From positions 1 to 64,000 of the forward strand of contig NZ_JAUORH010000013.1 of assembly GCF_030547425.1 (NCBI RefSeq): a DNA stretch of 64,000 nt. Reading direction: 5' to 3'. This DNA comes from Tenacibaculum sp. 1_MG-2023. Lineage in GTDB: Bacteria > Bacteroidota > Bacteroidia > Flavobacteriales > Flavobacteriaceae. Positions within the stretch are counted from its first letter, which is position 1. The number at the start of each line of letters is the position of its first letter. Positions 1-8,356 of this stretch are shown one piece after another. Position numbers and translations under genes: made by a program. The notes beneath the pieces are model-generated. The model saw nothing but the letters and a program-made list of their open reading frames with translations, made no database searches and was not told the origin of the DNA.

Positions 1-2
1 TG

Positions 3-203
3 AATTACAAAATGCAACCATATATCTTTAGAAAATCAAGAAAAAGAATAGAAACATTATTTTCTCAACTCTGTGATTAGTTTAATTTTCAAGGGTTTAA
101 GACGATAATACTATTTAAAATAGCTGCCTTAACAATAATTCAATACATCAATAAATTTGTTTTTGATAGAAATATTAACAATATTAAAATTAGCATTATT
201 TAA
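3..203 (+). pseudogene. IS982-family transposase, decayed C-terminal fragment
   Basis: The frame reads into the window and runs to a TAA at 201-203. It encodes the C-terminal end of an IS982-type DDE transposase: RIETLFSQLCD followed by GFKTIILFKIAALTIIQYIN and a tail with NKFVFDRNINNIK, the usual end of this family. It is broken. A TAG at 78-80 stands where the family normally has a Gln codon (QLCD-Q-F), a CAG-to-TAG change, and about ten residues between QLCDQF and GFK are missing, replaced by NFQ. The upstream part lies outside the window. This is a dead insertion sequence remnant. Family assignment rests on recognised motifs and not on a database search. Confidence 0.8.
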
Positions 204-217
204 AATGCACAACGGGT
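202..217 (+). repeat. Probable right terminal inverted repeat of the IS982 remnant
   Basis: Directly after the transposase stop comes AAAATGCACAACGGGT. On the opposite strand this begins ACCCGTTGTGCA, which resembles the ACCC-type ends of IS982-family elements. The matching left end is outside the window, so this is inferred from position and resemblance only. Confidence 0.45.
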
Positions 218-336
218 TGGACATAAATATTAGTACATCCAAACCTACTATTTTTTTACCAAGTTCAAAGTTCTATAATTAATTTGGGAGAAGTTCAAAA
301 CTAAAGAAAGAGAAAACCACAGGTAGATAAGTATTT

Positions 337-1107
337 TTAATTGATAAAAACAGTTTCACCATCTTCAGGAGTAGAAGTCTTATCAAGTAAGTTATGTTGT
401 TTTAGTATAATTTTAAGCTTTTTTCGGGTTAATGGGCAATGGTTTATAGCTTCCATATGATTAGCAATGACTAAGCCTGAAGAATTTTTTATAAATTGAA
501 GAATATCTTCTACGCTCATAATAAGTTGTTTGAAAACATCAAACTGAGCAGCCCCGCAAGCTAAAACATTAACATCTGGTTTATAATTAGTCAATACATT
601 ATGCACAGCATCAGTATAAATAGTATCAGAGCTTAGGTAAATAGTTTTTTTATTGGGTAACTTTATGTAAAAACCAAGTACATTTCCCATAAGTTTAGCT
701 ACAAAGCCATAACCATGTTTAGCAGGTATTCCTTCAATTTCACCTCCTAAAAAGGGTTGTTTTTCCCAATATTTTAGACTTTGCACAATGTTTAATCCTC
801 TCTTTTTAAAAGCTTTTTCATCTTTTACACTACAGGTAACAGGAATGTTATTTTTTATTAGAAATTGTACGCCTGCATTATCTATATGGTCAGGATGTTG
901 ATGGGTTATTAAGCAATGGGTTACTTTTTTAAGAAGTATATGTGTTTCTATAGGAAGAGGAACAGTTGGATTCTTTCTGGCTTTATGTCTGAATAGTGTA
1001 AAAGAAGGCATAATTCCTTGGTTACCTAACATAGGATCTACAAGAATAACCTCTTTTTCAGTTTCAATAATTATAGTAGCGTTTCTTATTTGATGTATGT
1101 GTAACAT
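337..1107 (-). CDS. MBL-fold metallo-hydrolase (UlaG-like)
   Basis: A 256-residue cytosolic protein of the metallo-beta-lactamase superfamily. The zinc-binding motif HQHPDH lies at residues 69-74 (H69, H71, D73, H74). Later ligands are consistent with DTIYTDA around residue 160 and NHMEAINHC near 217-225. The N-terminal strand pattern (IRNATIIIETEKEVILVDPM) is typical of UlaG/RomA-like hydrolases, whose substrates vary from lactone sugars to phospholipids; the substrate here cannot be told. It is the last gene of a minus-strand run, 60 bp downstream of a Crp/Fnr-like regulator, and may be cotranscribed with it. Confidence 0.85.
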   Translation of the reverse strand: MLHIHQIRNATIIIETEKEVILVDPMLGNQGIMPSFTLFRHKARKNPTVPLPIETHILLKKVTHCLITHQHPDHIDNAGVQFLIKNNIPVTCSVKDEKAFKKRGLNIVQSLKYWEKQPFLGGEIEGIPAKHGYGFVAKLMGNVLGFYIKLPNKKTIYLSSDTIYTDAVHNVLTNYKPDVNVLACGAAQFDVFKQLIMSVEDILQFIKNSSGLVIANHMEAINHCPLTRKKLKIILKQHNLLDKTSTPEDGETVFIN

Positions 1108-1167
1108 TGTATAACATTTTAGTTATGCAAATGTCTTTTATATACTATTTGTTTTCATTGATTCAAA

Positions 1168-1743
1168 TCAAGAAATCCGTTTTTTAATTCTACTTAACGT
1201 TTCTGGAGTTATATTTAAGTATGAAGCTAAGTGATATTGAGGTATGTTTTGTATCCATTCAGGTTTGTAAATGAATAACTCGTTGTATAATTCTTCAGGT
1301 GATTTTGTTATGCGATTAAATTCTAATTTTTCTTTTTGTTTTAATAGTTTTTGAAAAGAGGCATCAACAAAGGTTTTACCACATTGATACTTTTCTAACA
1401 AATTAAAAAAAGCTTGTCTTTCAATACTTAAAATTTCTACAGAAATTAAGGTCTCTTGATTTTTCTTGGTAGTAGTATTTTGACTAAAAGTTAGTAAATC
1501 GGATATAAACTGAGGTTTTATGTAAAAGTTAATATTGACTTCCTTGTCTTCATTTGCGTAATACTCTCTTACAATTCCATTATTTAAAAAACGTAACTTG
1601 TTTTCTTTGGAGTTTTCTTGAAGTAAAATAGTTCCTTTAGCATGTTTTTCTACTTTAAATAGACTAAATAGTTCATCAAGTCCGTGTTGATTTAAAGGAA
1701 ACTCAGTTTCGAAGAATTTGGAAATTTCTGAAAATTGTTTCAT
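1168..1743 (-). CDS. Crp/Fnr-family transcriptional regulator
   Basis: A 191-residue regulator. Residues 1-120 form a cyclic-nucleotide-binding-like beta-roll (KGTILLQENSKENKLRFLNNG, then a strand with NINFYIKPQF). The C-terminus holds a short helix-turn-helix, YHLASYLNITPETLSRIKKR, which is the recognition motif of the Bacteroidota Crp-like group. There is no cysteine set for an Fe-S cluster, so it is not an oxygen-sensing Fnr. The ATG overlaps the stop codon of the upstream membrane-protein gene (TAATG), so translation is probably coupled. The effector and targets are unknown; the neighbouring MBL hydrolase is an obvious candidate target. Confidence 0.85.
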   Translation of the reverse strand: MKQFSEISKFFETEFPLNQHGLDELFSLFKVEKHAKGTILLQENSKENKLRFLNNGIVREYYANEDKEVNINFYIKPQFISDLLTFSQNTTTKKNQETLISVEILSIERQAFFNLLEKYQCGKTFVDASFQKLLKQKEKLEFNRITKSPEELYNELFIYKPEWIQNIPQYHLASYLNITPETLSRIKKRIS

Positions 1744-2693
1744 TAATCTTGTTTTTCGGTTCCAAATACCAATGGCTTAGAATCTTTATCTAACAAAAAT
1801 AAAGAAAGGTTTATAAATGAAAATGCGATACTAATAACTGAGAAAAAAGTTAATGACATGTTTATATAGTTTAAGTTGTCAACTTTAAAAATTATCATAA
1901 TGACAGAAGTAAGACCTATAACATAAGCTATTAAACAAATGAGGTACTTGAGAAAAGAGAAAGTTGTGTTTTTTAATCTCATGTAAACCAGTTTTAAATA
2001 CCATATAAAAAGTATACATATTACAATTAAGAGAGGTAAAAAACTACCGTAACTTAAAGTAGCTATACTTTTGTTAGTGTTGAATAGTAGAGTAGTTATG
2101 ATAAGACCGAAAAATGTTGCTATAAACCATATACCTAATTGTTTAATAAATTGATTAATAGTTAAACTTCCTTTCTTATAGACATCTTTTATATAAGATT
2201 TAGTTCCTTTAAGAATAGAAAGGAATAGTATTGAGCCTATTCCTATAACAACATAAAAAAGCATACTTGAAATATGAAAAATCTTTATTTGATTATCAAT
2301 TTCGAATCCCAATAAATTAGAAAATATACCTGTGCTAGTAGTTGTTTTAAAAAAGAGAGCATCAAAAAAAAGAAATATGAATATTCCTACCACTACACCT
2401 ATCCATAATTTAGATTGTAAATCTTTTACTCGTTTAATAGCTAAAATTACAGCACTGTAAAATAAAATAAAACTTATAGGTAAATTAGGTATAGTAAATG
2501 GTTTTATAACTTGATGTGTAGCTAGCAAGTGTACACTTTTTGAGCTTATAATTGACATTATACTAGCATTTATAGTAAAATCACTAATGAAACTAAAAGC
2601 AAAAAAGAATAGAACTATTATCCCAAATAAAAATTCTTCTTTATTAATAGTTTCTCTAGGGTCAAAGAGTAGTTTTATTATTTTGTAATTCAT
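1743..2693 (-). CDS. Multi-pass membrane protein, DUF805-like
   Basis: A 316-residue integral membrane protein with about eight hydrophobic segments. The N-terminal part (FDPRETINKEEFLFGIIVL and, near residue 85, AVILAIKRVKDLQSKLW) resembles DUF805 small membrane proteins, which carry an R-x-R-hydrophobic-F start and an R-x-x-D loop. The C-terminal half is an additional transmembrane block with no recognised motif. It sits between the deoxyribosyltransferase gene (26 bp upstream) and the Crp-like regulator, with which it shares one base. No function can be assigned, and the family call is tentative. Confidence 0.6.
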   Translation of the reverse strand: MNYKIIKLLFDPRETINKEEFLFGIIVLFFFAFSFISDFTINASIMSIISSKSVHLLATHQVIKPFTIPNLPISFILFYSAVILAIKRVKDLQSKLWIGVVVGIFIFLFFDALFFKTTTSTGIFSNLLGFEIDNQIKIFHISSMLFYVVIGIGSILFLSILKGTKSYIKDVYKKGSLTINQFIKQLGIWFIATFFGLIITTLLFNTNKSIATLSYGSFLPLLIVICILFIWYLKLVYMRLKNTTFSFLKYLICLIAYVIGLTSVIMIIFKVDNLNYINMSLTFFSVISIAFSFINLSLFLLDKDSKPLVFGTEKQD

Positions 2694-2719
2694 AGCTATT
2701 GTATTAGAGTGTTATTTTA

Positions 2720-3163
2720 TTAATTTTTGTTTAAATTAATAAGGTAATCTATTGTTTCTTGTTTTGAAGTGAAAATTTTATCAAAAGAACCTTCTATCAT
2801 AGCATTTAATTTAGAATCGATAAAGGAAGCTCTCATATCAGTATGAAGGCCGATTATATGTTTTTTATTACTGTATGCAATACCAAGCTCAAAGCAAGCA
2901 CCCTCATCTGGAACTCGACCATCTAGAACAAATAAAAAAATATCACAATTTAATATTTGTTTTATATCTAGATTAAATATAGCTTTATTTCTCTCGGTTT
3001 GAGTCATACCATCGAAAGGAGGCTTGTCTAATTCAGCACCGTCTCGTTGAGGTAAAAAAACTGTAAAACCAATATTTTCTATTTTAGATGTAAGGTTTTG
3101 ATTAAAAGCTCTTTCAGCTTCATTAAAAAGAGGTCCAGCAAAATATACTTTATTTTTTAGCAT
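2720..3163 (-). CDS. Nucleoside 2-deoxyribosyltransferase
   Basis: A 147-residue soluble enzyme of the N-deoxyribosyltransferase superfamily, which transfers 2-deoxyribose between nucleobases or hydrolyses deoxynucleotides. Diagnostic features are the N-terminal YFAGPLFNEAERAFN and the active-site segment DGRVPDEGACFELGIAY, where the Asp-Glu-Gly and the following Glu supply the nucleophile and base contacts. Its length fits the family (about 140-160 residues). It appears to be the first gene of a minus-strand group with the DUF805-like, Crp-like and MBL genes. A role in nucleotide salvage is inferred from the family. Confidence 0.88.
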   Translation of the reverse strand: MLKNKVYFAGPLFNEAERAFNQNLTSKIENIGFTVFLPQRDGAELDKPPFDGMTQTERNKAIFNLDIKQILNCDIFLFVLDGRVPDEGACFELGIAYSNKKHIIGLHTDMRASFIDSKLNAMIEGSFDKIFTSKQETIDYLINLNKN

Positions 3164-3228
3164 AAATTAATAGTTAGTTTTTGTAAGGATAGGTTAAATA
3201 TGTATTGAGGCATTTCGTTTTGTTATAT

Positions 3229-3603
3229 CTAATTTATTCTCTCAGTTAATTCTAAGTAATTATCTTTTCCGAATGATATATAATACAAAGGGTATAGAAT
3301 AATAACTCCAGCAAGAATCAGAAAAATAAGACTTTTTGAAAACATAAATAAAGCAACAAGTAACATCATAACTGTTCTTATAATTCCCTCATATTTAAAA
3401 CTGTTAAGAGTTAAGGTTACGGTTTTGTCATCAGTAACATTTATGTTGATTTTTTGACTACCACACCAAGACGCTTTGGCATAAATTTCATATTTGCCAT
3501 TTTCTAATTCATATTCTTTGTCTTCTCTTTTTATTAGACCTAGTTCTTTTTCGTTAGCATAAATTTTAGCTCCAACTGTGCTCTCAATTTTAATTTTTCC
3601 CAT
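3229..3603 (-). CDS. PEGA-like domain protein with C-terminal membrane hairpin
   Basis: A 124-residue protein. Residues 1-68 form a small beta-domain (VGAKIYANEKELG, then DKTVTLTLNSFKYEG) resembling PEGA/carboxypeptidase-regulatory-like modules that display a short peptide from a beta-sandwich. Residues 75-110 are two adjacent hydrophobic segments, followed by a short polar tail. There is no signal peptide, so the beta-domain probably faces the cytoplasm. No homologue of known function is recognised. It lies 60 bp downstream of a lipoprotein gene in the same orientation. Confidence 0.55.
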   Translation of the reverse strand: MGKIKIESTVGAKIYANEKELGLIKREDKEYELENGKYEIYAKASWCGSQKININVTDDKTVTLTLNSFKYEGIIRTVMMLLVALFMFSKSLIFLILAGVIILYPLYYISFGKDNYLELTERIN

Positions 3604-3663
3604 TTTAATTTTTAAGTGTTTTAATATATTATGTGTTTCTTTTTTAAAGAACTATAACCAATA

Positions 3664-4971
3664 TTACTTAGCTAGTTCTTTTGTTTTGTTCCAGAGACTT
3701 TTCCCTTTGTTTTTTAAGTCCTCTGTACTAGCATACTTTTTTAAGTTATCAATAAAACTTTTCAGATTGTCAATGGTTTTAAATATTTCATCTGTATGGG
3801 GAACGTTTTGTTTCTTCATGACTTTTCCCCAATCTACTTTAGATAAAATTGCATACATGTATTTTGTAGCGATTTTACTTAAAAAGAATTTATCATAAAA
3901 ACCATTTAAGACCTTATCTGATTCTCTGTTCTTAACATATTCAATAGATTCATCTATTCTTTTTTTATCTTCTGAAGAAAGAAAGTCACTTGTTTTAAGT
4001 TTGGTTAAAGAAGCAATAGCCTTTTCGTTTTCTTCGTTTTTTAAATATAAATAGGTTTCTATCGACCAGGTAATTTCATTATTTAAACCAATTTTATTAG
4101 CGTCTTTTAAAAATGCTTCAAAATCTTCAAGTGCGCGTTTTTCATCAATTTCTCTTTCCATCATCAATCGGTCAAAACCTCTAAATAAATGATTTAAAGA
4201 ATGAAGCCCCAAATGAGTGTTTTTATTATCAAGATTTCCCCATTGAAAGAAAGCTCTTGTATAAGGTAAATCCACACTTTTATTATTATTTAACCAATTA
4301 ATGTTTCTTGAAATTTCATCTTCGGATAAGTAATAGAGCCCTTTTTCAAAAAAAAGGAAACCTCTAAAGTATTGTAGTAATGTTTTAATTTCAGAGTTAG
4401 GAAGTAATTCTGGGTTTGTTTTTGTGCATTCGTAAAGTGATACTTCCTTACCTAAGTCTTTACTTAATATTACAATTGCACTTAGAGCAGCGTGTTCTAT
4501 ATTTTGAACATATTCTTTTTTCTTTCCTTTATAGTATTCTCTTTTTTTACTTATAGAATCTCCGTAAATTAGATTAAAAGAATCTACTAATGTTGGAAAA
4601 ATATCCTCATCAGTTTTCATAATGAAGTCTTCCATTTTTTTATAATCACGGTATATTAAAATGTAATCTAAGAGTGATAAATTTTCTGGGTTTTCAATAT
4701 TATATTTTACAACTTTATTAAAAATCCTATCAAGATCTTTTTTAAAAGACTGAAATTCTGTAGAAATAGTATCTTTTTCTGCTGAAGATCTGATTAGAAT
4801 TTTACCAAATTTATACGTTGCTATTTTATAAGAATCTAAGTTTTCTTTTAATTCAATTTTGTCTTTTTCAAGTAGTTCTTCATCTGTTTTATTTTTAGTT
4901 GAGCAACTAATAGTCAGTAAAAATAGTACAGGGAGTAGGTGTTTAAAGTTTATTATGTGAACTGTTTTCAT
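3664..4971 (-). CDS. Uncharacterised lipoprotein
   Basis: A 435-residue exported lipoprotein. The N-terminus carries a hydrophobic stretch ending in the lipobox LTIS-C at Cys23. The mature protein is charged, helical and rich in Lys and Glu, with no cysteine cluster or catalytic motif that I recognise. Helical repeats may be present between residues 200 and 360 (tetratricopeptide-like spacing), but this is weak. Cytosolic function is unlikely given the lipobox; most flavobacterial lipoproteins of this kind sit in the outer membrane. Codon use matches its neighbours. Function unknown. Confidence 0.65.
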   Translation of the reverse strand: MKTVHIINFKHLLPVLFLLTISCSTKNKTDEELLEKDKIELKENLDSYKIATYKFGKILIRSSAEKDTISTEFQSFKKDLDRIFNKVVKYNIENPENLSLLDYILIYRDYKKMEDFIMKTDEDIFPTLVDSFNLIYGDSISKKREYYKGKKKEYVQNIEHAALSAIVILSKDLGKEVSLYECTKTNPELLPNSEIKTLLQYFRGFLFFEKGLYYLSEDEISRNINWLNNNKSVDLPYTRAFFQWGNLDNKNTHLGLHSLNHLFRGFDRLMMEREIDEKRALEDFEAFLKDANKIGLNNEITWSIETYLYLKNEENEKAIASLTKLKTSDFLSSEDKKRIDESIEYVKNRESDKVLNGFYDKFFLSKIATKYMYAILSKVDWGKVMKKQNVPHTDEIFKTIDNLKSFIDNLKKYASTEDLKNKGKSLWNKTKELAK

Positions 4972-5123
4972 AGTGGTTTTGGATAATAGAAAGAACGAAT
5001 AAACTTTAGGCTGATTGTTCTATTCCTTTTTGTATTTAAATAGCAGTTAATTTATAACTATAATTTTTGTCGAAAATATTCATAAAAAAGGTATATGGCA
5101 AGCATAAAAAGAGTTTAATTAAA

Positions 5124-5154
5124 ACCTAAGCCTTAAAGAATTTAAGGCTTAGGT
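5124..5154 (-). terminator. Intrinsic terminator after the 5172-5639 gene
   Basis: A perfect 14-bp stem (ACCTAAGCCTTAAA / TTTAAGGCTTAGGT) with a 3-nt loop. Read on the minus strand it is followed by TTTTAATTAAAC, a moderate U-tract, and lies 17 bp past the stop codon of the adjacent minus-strand gene. Confidence 0.7.
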
Positions 5155-5171
5155 AGTTTGTTAGTAATTTA

Positions 5172-5639
5172 CTATTCTTTTAAATTACTGTTAATTAAGA
5201 GAGACCATTTATTGGCAATTAATAATTCATTACTTATTAGAAGGTCTGTTTCTTCATTATAAATTGTAATACTAATATTATCTTTTTTACTAGCATTAAT
5301 GAAGTTAAGTTGTATTAAAGAGAGTGTTCTATCATTTATACTTCTTGTTTTTTTTACAACTGTACATTCTTCAATAGTTTGTAAATCAATAATTTTACTA
5401 TATGTGTTTTCTTGAGATTGTTTGTAAAAGAAAAGAGTTTTTTTTGTTTTATCAATCCCCAAAACAAAATCGTTACAAAATTCATGCTCTTGTATGGTAC
5501 AATTATACTCTTGCGAAAGAGTATGTAGTGCTTGGAGTTTTTTATTCCTTTTTGTTAATTGTTTTTTGCGTACGAGTATAAAGGGAGCTACACACATAAC
5601 TAATAGCGTAGCACCAACAATTGTGGTTCCTAAGTCCAT
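5172..5639 (-). CDS. Small membrane-anchored protein of unknown function
   Basis: A 155-residue protein with one N-terminal transmembrane segment (residues 5-23) followed by a basic stop-transfer stretch (RKKQLTKRNKK). The C-terminal domain is predicted to be cytoplasmic and is rich in beta-strands (FVLGIDKTKKTLFFYKQS, then LIQLNFINASKKDNISITIY). The pattern is that of a PH-like or small beta-roll domain, but no family can be named. A strong hairpin follows the stop codon. Possibly a single-gene unit. Confidence 0.6.
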   Translation of the reverse strand: MDLGTTIVGATLLVMCVAPFILVRKKQLTKRNKKLQALHTLSQEYNCTIQEHEFCNDFVLGIDKTKKTLFFYKQSQENTYSKIIDLQTIEECTVVKKTRSINDRTLSLIQLNFINASKKDNISITIYNEETDLLISNELLIANKWSLLINSNLKE

Positions 5640-5743
5640 TTTATTTTTAAATTAATTGTATTAAGTTTTACTCTTTAATTTATAAAGAGTATTATTTTTT
5701 AATGATGAGTTTGATTAATTCACTGTAAAAACTAAATGAAGCT

Positions 5744-6115
5744 TCACCAGTGATAATGAAAAGGAAAAATTAAATCGGACTTTCTGTGATTTATTAATAT
5801 ACTTCTTGATAGTAAGGTATATTGAAGGTATTTTCTGTTGAAAAATAATTCAATAGATTTTAAAGTTATACCAAATCCAGAAAATGAATTTTTTGCATTT
5901 GTTGTGGGAAGGTTGTTAAAGTAGTTTGAAAGGTTTTCTGATTCGGAAGTACGGTATAAAGCTTTGGTATAGAGCTTTTTAATGTATTTTTCATGAGAAG
6001 AATTATCGCTTCCAAAAACTTTAGAAAAAGATTGATTTTTTTGGATATAACTAATAGCATAAAAATACACTACTGTTACAAATAGTACGTTTAAAAACCT
6101 TAACAACTTATTCAT
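5744..6115 (-). CDS. Conserved hypothetical protein, short exported type
   Basis: A 123-residue protein with an N-terminal hydrophobic segment (residues 5-24) followed by a polar region and a characteristic C-terminal half ending RKSDLIFPFHYHW. I recognise this ending and the NLP.TN...F.GF block as a short protein recurring in Flavobacteriaceae, but no function is known to me. A promoter -7 box (TACCTTTG) ends only 4 nt before the ATG, which supports this start and suggests a nearly leaderless message. It is transcribed in the same direction as the antiporter gene below it (6156-7619). Confidence 0.6.
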   Translation of the reverse strand: MNKLLRFLNVLFVTVVYFYAISYIQKNQSFSKVFGSDNSSHEKYIKKLYTKALYRTSESENLSNYFNNLPTTNAKNSFSGFGITLKSIELFFNRKYLQYTLLSRSILINHRKSDLIFPFHYHW

Positions 6116-6119
6116 GCCA

Positions 6120-6127
6120 CAAAGGTA
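6120..6127 (-). promoter_or_regulatory. Promoter -7 box TACCTTTG
   Basis: Exact match on the minus strand to the Bacteroidota consensus TAnnTTTG, ending 4 nt before the ATG at 6115. No clear -33 TTG is seen. The predicted transcription start falls at the start codon. Confidence 0.5.
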
Positions 6128-6155
6128 ATTTAATATTTAAAATAAAACTGATTTA

Positions 6156-7619
6156 CTATTGGTTTTTAAGGCTACTATTAACTTCTTTAAAAATAGTAAT
6201 TTTATCAGCAAGGACAATTAAAATGTCAGAAGCATTTATTGTAGTAGAGCCATTGGGAGTAATATAACTTCCTTCTCTTTTTATCATGGCAATTATTGCA
6301 TTTTTAGGGAAATTCAATTCTACAATTTTTTTACCTACAGCAGCACACGATTTAGTAATTACAATTTCTTCCATTAAAGCTTTTGGGTTTTCTTCTAAGA
6401 GCATATCAGTAGCACTCAATTTCTTTGTTTCTTCTGGTAAGGCAACATTTAACCATTTAGCAACAATACTTAATGTAGTACCTTGTATTAATATGGAAGT
6501 AACAGAAATAAAAAAAACAATATTAAAAATAATATTAGCTTTATCTATACCAGCTAAAAGAGGATAGGTAGCAAATACTATAGGAACTGCTCCACGTAAA
6601 CCAACCCATGAAATATAAAAGCGTCTTCTTAATTTCATTTTAAAAAAAAGCAAACTAATAAAAACACCTACGGGACGAGCAATAAAAATTAAGAATAAAG
6701 AGATTATAAGTCCAATACCTAAGTAAGGAATTATTTCTGAAGGAAAAACAAGCAGGCCTAATGTTAGGAAGAGTACAATTTGCATTAACCAAGCTAAACC
6801 ATCAAACATTTTTAAGATGGTTTTTTTATGTATTAAGTTTTGATTTCCTAAATAAACAGCACATATATAAATGGCAAGGAACCCGTTGCCGCCTATAAAA
6901 TCACTAAATGAGAAGGTAATAAACATAAGCGCAATTACTAAAACAGGATATAATCCTTCAAAATCAAGCTTAATACTATTAATTATAGTTTTACTTAACA
7001 TTCCAAATAAAAAACCTGTAATAGCTCCAAAAATCATTTGTTGTAAGAATAAAGGAATAATTGAAGTAATACTTTGATCTTGGTTGGTAACTAATGTTAA
7101 AAAAGCAATAGTTAATACATATGCCATAGGGTCGTTACTACCACTTTCTAATTCTAAGGTAGGACGCAAATTTTCTCTTAATGCTAAGTTTTTAGAACGT
7201 AAAATAGAGAATACTGCAGCTGCATCGGTAGAAGAAACAATGGCGCCTAGTAGCAAGCTTTCATAAATTGTAAAATTGGTAACATTCCAAACAAATAGCC
7301 CTAAGGAAACTGCCGTAAGTAATACACCTAAAGTAGAGAGTACTAAACCTTCTTTAAGAATTGGTTTTACTGCTTTCCAATTGGTGTCTAATCCCCCTGA
7401 AAATAAAATAAAATTTAAAGAAACAATTCCTATAAATTGAGCAGCTTTTGGATCGTTAAAAATAATACCTCCAATACCATCAGAGCCAGCTAGCATTCCA
7501 ATACTTAAGAATAACAATAAGGTAGGAACCCCAAATTTATATGATGTTTTTCCGACAATAATACTTATTAAAAGTAATAAAGATCCTATTAATAAAATGT
7601 TCTCAATGGTTAAACTCAT
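6156..7619 (-). CDS. K+/H+ antiporter, CPA1 family (CvrA/NhaP2-like)
   Basis: A 487-residue inner-membrane cation/proton antiporter. Residues 1-390 form a 12-13-helix Na+/H+ exchanger domain, including the conserved unwound-helix region (SSTDAAAVFSILRSKNL) and the proton-binding motif LESGSNDPMAYVL. The C-terminal 90 residues after KLSATDMLLEENPK form a cytoplasmic TrkA-C (RCK-C) domain, ending with the ASDILIVLADKITIFKEV strand set. This architecture is that of the potassium/proton antiporter CvrA (YcgO), which vents K+ at low osmolarity. It has its own promoter box (TATCTTTG) 18 nt upstream. Substrate preference is inferred. Confidence 0.9.
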   Translation of the reverse strand: MSLTIENILLIGSLLLLISIIVGKTSYKFGVPTLLLFLSIGMLAGSDGIGGIIFNDPKAAQFIGIVSLNFILFSGGLDTNWKAVKPILKEGLVLSTLGVLLTAVSLGLFVWNVTNFTIYESLLLGAIVSSTDAAAVFSILRSKNLALRENLRPTLELESGSNDPMAYVLTIAFLTLVTNQDQSITSIIPLFLQQMIFGAITGFLFGMLSKTIINSIKLDFEGLYPVLVIALMFITFSFSDFIGGNGFLAIYICAVYLGNQNLIHKKTILKMFDGLAWLMQIVLFLTLGLLVFPSEIIPYLGIGLIISLFLIFIARPVGVFISLLFFKMKLRRRFYISWVGLRGAVPIVFATYPLLAGIDKANIIFNIVFFISVTSILIQGTTLSIVAKWLNVALPEETKKLSATDMLLEENPKALMEEIVITKSCAAVGKKIVELNFPKNAIIAMIKREGSYITPNGSTTINASDILIVLADKITIFKEVNSSLKNQ

Positions 7620-7636
7620 ACAAGGAAAATTTTAAG

Positions 7637-7644
7637 CAAAGATA
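7637..7644 (-). promoter_or_regulatory. Promoter -7 box TATCTTTG for the antiporter gene
   Basis: Exact TAnnTTTG match on the minus strand, leaving a leader of about 14 nt to the ATG at 7619. No convincing -33 element. Confidence 0.55.
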
Positions 7645-7687
7645 TAGGTTTTAGTATTTTAATTATTGACTTTTTCATACAAAGAAA

Positions 7688-7713
7688 AAGCCAAAGCTGT
7701 ACTGCTTTGGCTT
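7688..7713 (-). terminator. Intrinsic terminator of the PspC/NTF2 operon
   Basis: Stem AAGCCAAAGC / GCTTTGGCTT with a 6-nt loop. On the minus strand it is followed by TTTCTTTG. It lies about 120 bp downstream of the NTF2-like gene. Confidence 0.75.
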
Positions 7714-7830
7714 AATTAATAAAACCAAGTATTAGTGTCATCGGAGTTAGCTAAACCAATGAACTAATGTTTTTAATATTGTTACGATAATTAAAATAAG
7801 ATGTATCTCTTATTTTTTGGTCTCAACAAA

Positions 7831-8337
7831 TTAATGTAGGCTAATTACTTTTGTCATTAACCATTGAGCGTTTTCTTTTTTCCAAATAGCTATAAACTTA
7901 CTAGGAGTAGACTTAGCATTAGGTTCTCTATTATTAAAAAACGTATGATATCCAATTTCTACAGCTCCATAATTATTTATAGGATACACTTCAATGCTCC
8001 CTTTTATTAAGGTACGAGTAACCTTGCCACAAATATTTTTTTTAGTAGCAGCAATAATTTCACTTTTAGAAGTAGATAAACCTCCTTTATCATGAAAAAA
8101 CTCAATATCATCACTTAAAATATTAGATTGCACTTTCATATCACATGTATTGTAAGCATTGAAAAAAATGCTATCCATTTTTACAATTTGATTGTGTAAG
8201 TCAATATCAACAGGCTTGTAATTTGGAATTTTTTGTACTTGTCCGTTCATTACCCAAGAAAGCAATAGTGTATATAGTAGGGTAACTATTTTTATAAAAA
8301 AGTTACCCTTAAAGAAGAAATCAAATAAATCGTTCAT
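7831..8337 (-). CDS. Exported NTF2-like (DUF4440) protein
   Basis: A 168-residue protein of the nuclear-transport-factor-2 fold. An N-terminal hydrophobic segment (residues 15-31) looks like a signal anchor or signal peptide. The mature part has the SnoaL/DUF4440 pattern: DSIFFNAYNTCD, then SDDIEFFHDKGG, then FIAIWKKENAQWLMTKVIS at the end. Such proteins bind small ligands in a cone-shaped cavity, but there is no clue to the ligand. It is the distal gene of the operon with PspC and PadR (19 bp gap), so envelope homeostasis is a reasonable guess only. Confidence 0.75.
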   Translation of the reverse strand: MNDLFDFFFKGNFFIKIVTLLYTLLLSWVMNGQVQKIPNYKPVDIDLHNQIVKMDSIFFNAYNTCDMKVQSNILSDDIEFFHDKGGLSTSKSEIIAATKKNICGKVTRTLIKGSIEVYPINNYGAVEIGYHTFFNNREPNAKSTPSKFIAIWKKENAQWLMTKVISLH

Positions 8338-8356
8338 AGTTTTTCAGTTTATGTAT

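Noticed and set aside
3578..3898. Plus-strand open frame of 106 codons
   Set aside because: It lies antisense to the lipoprotein gene and its composition is that of a reverse-complement shadow.
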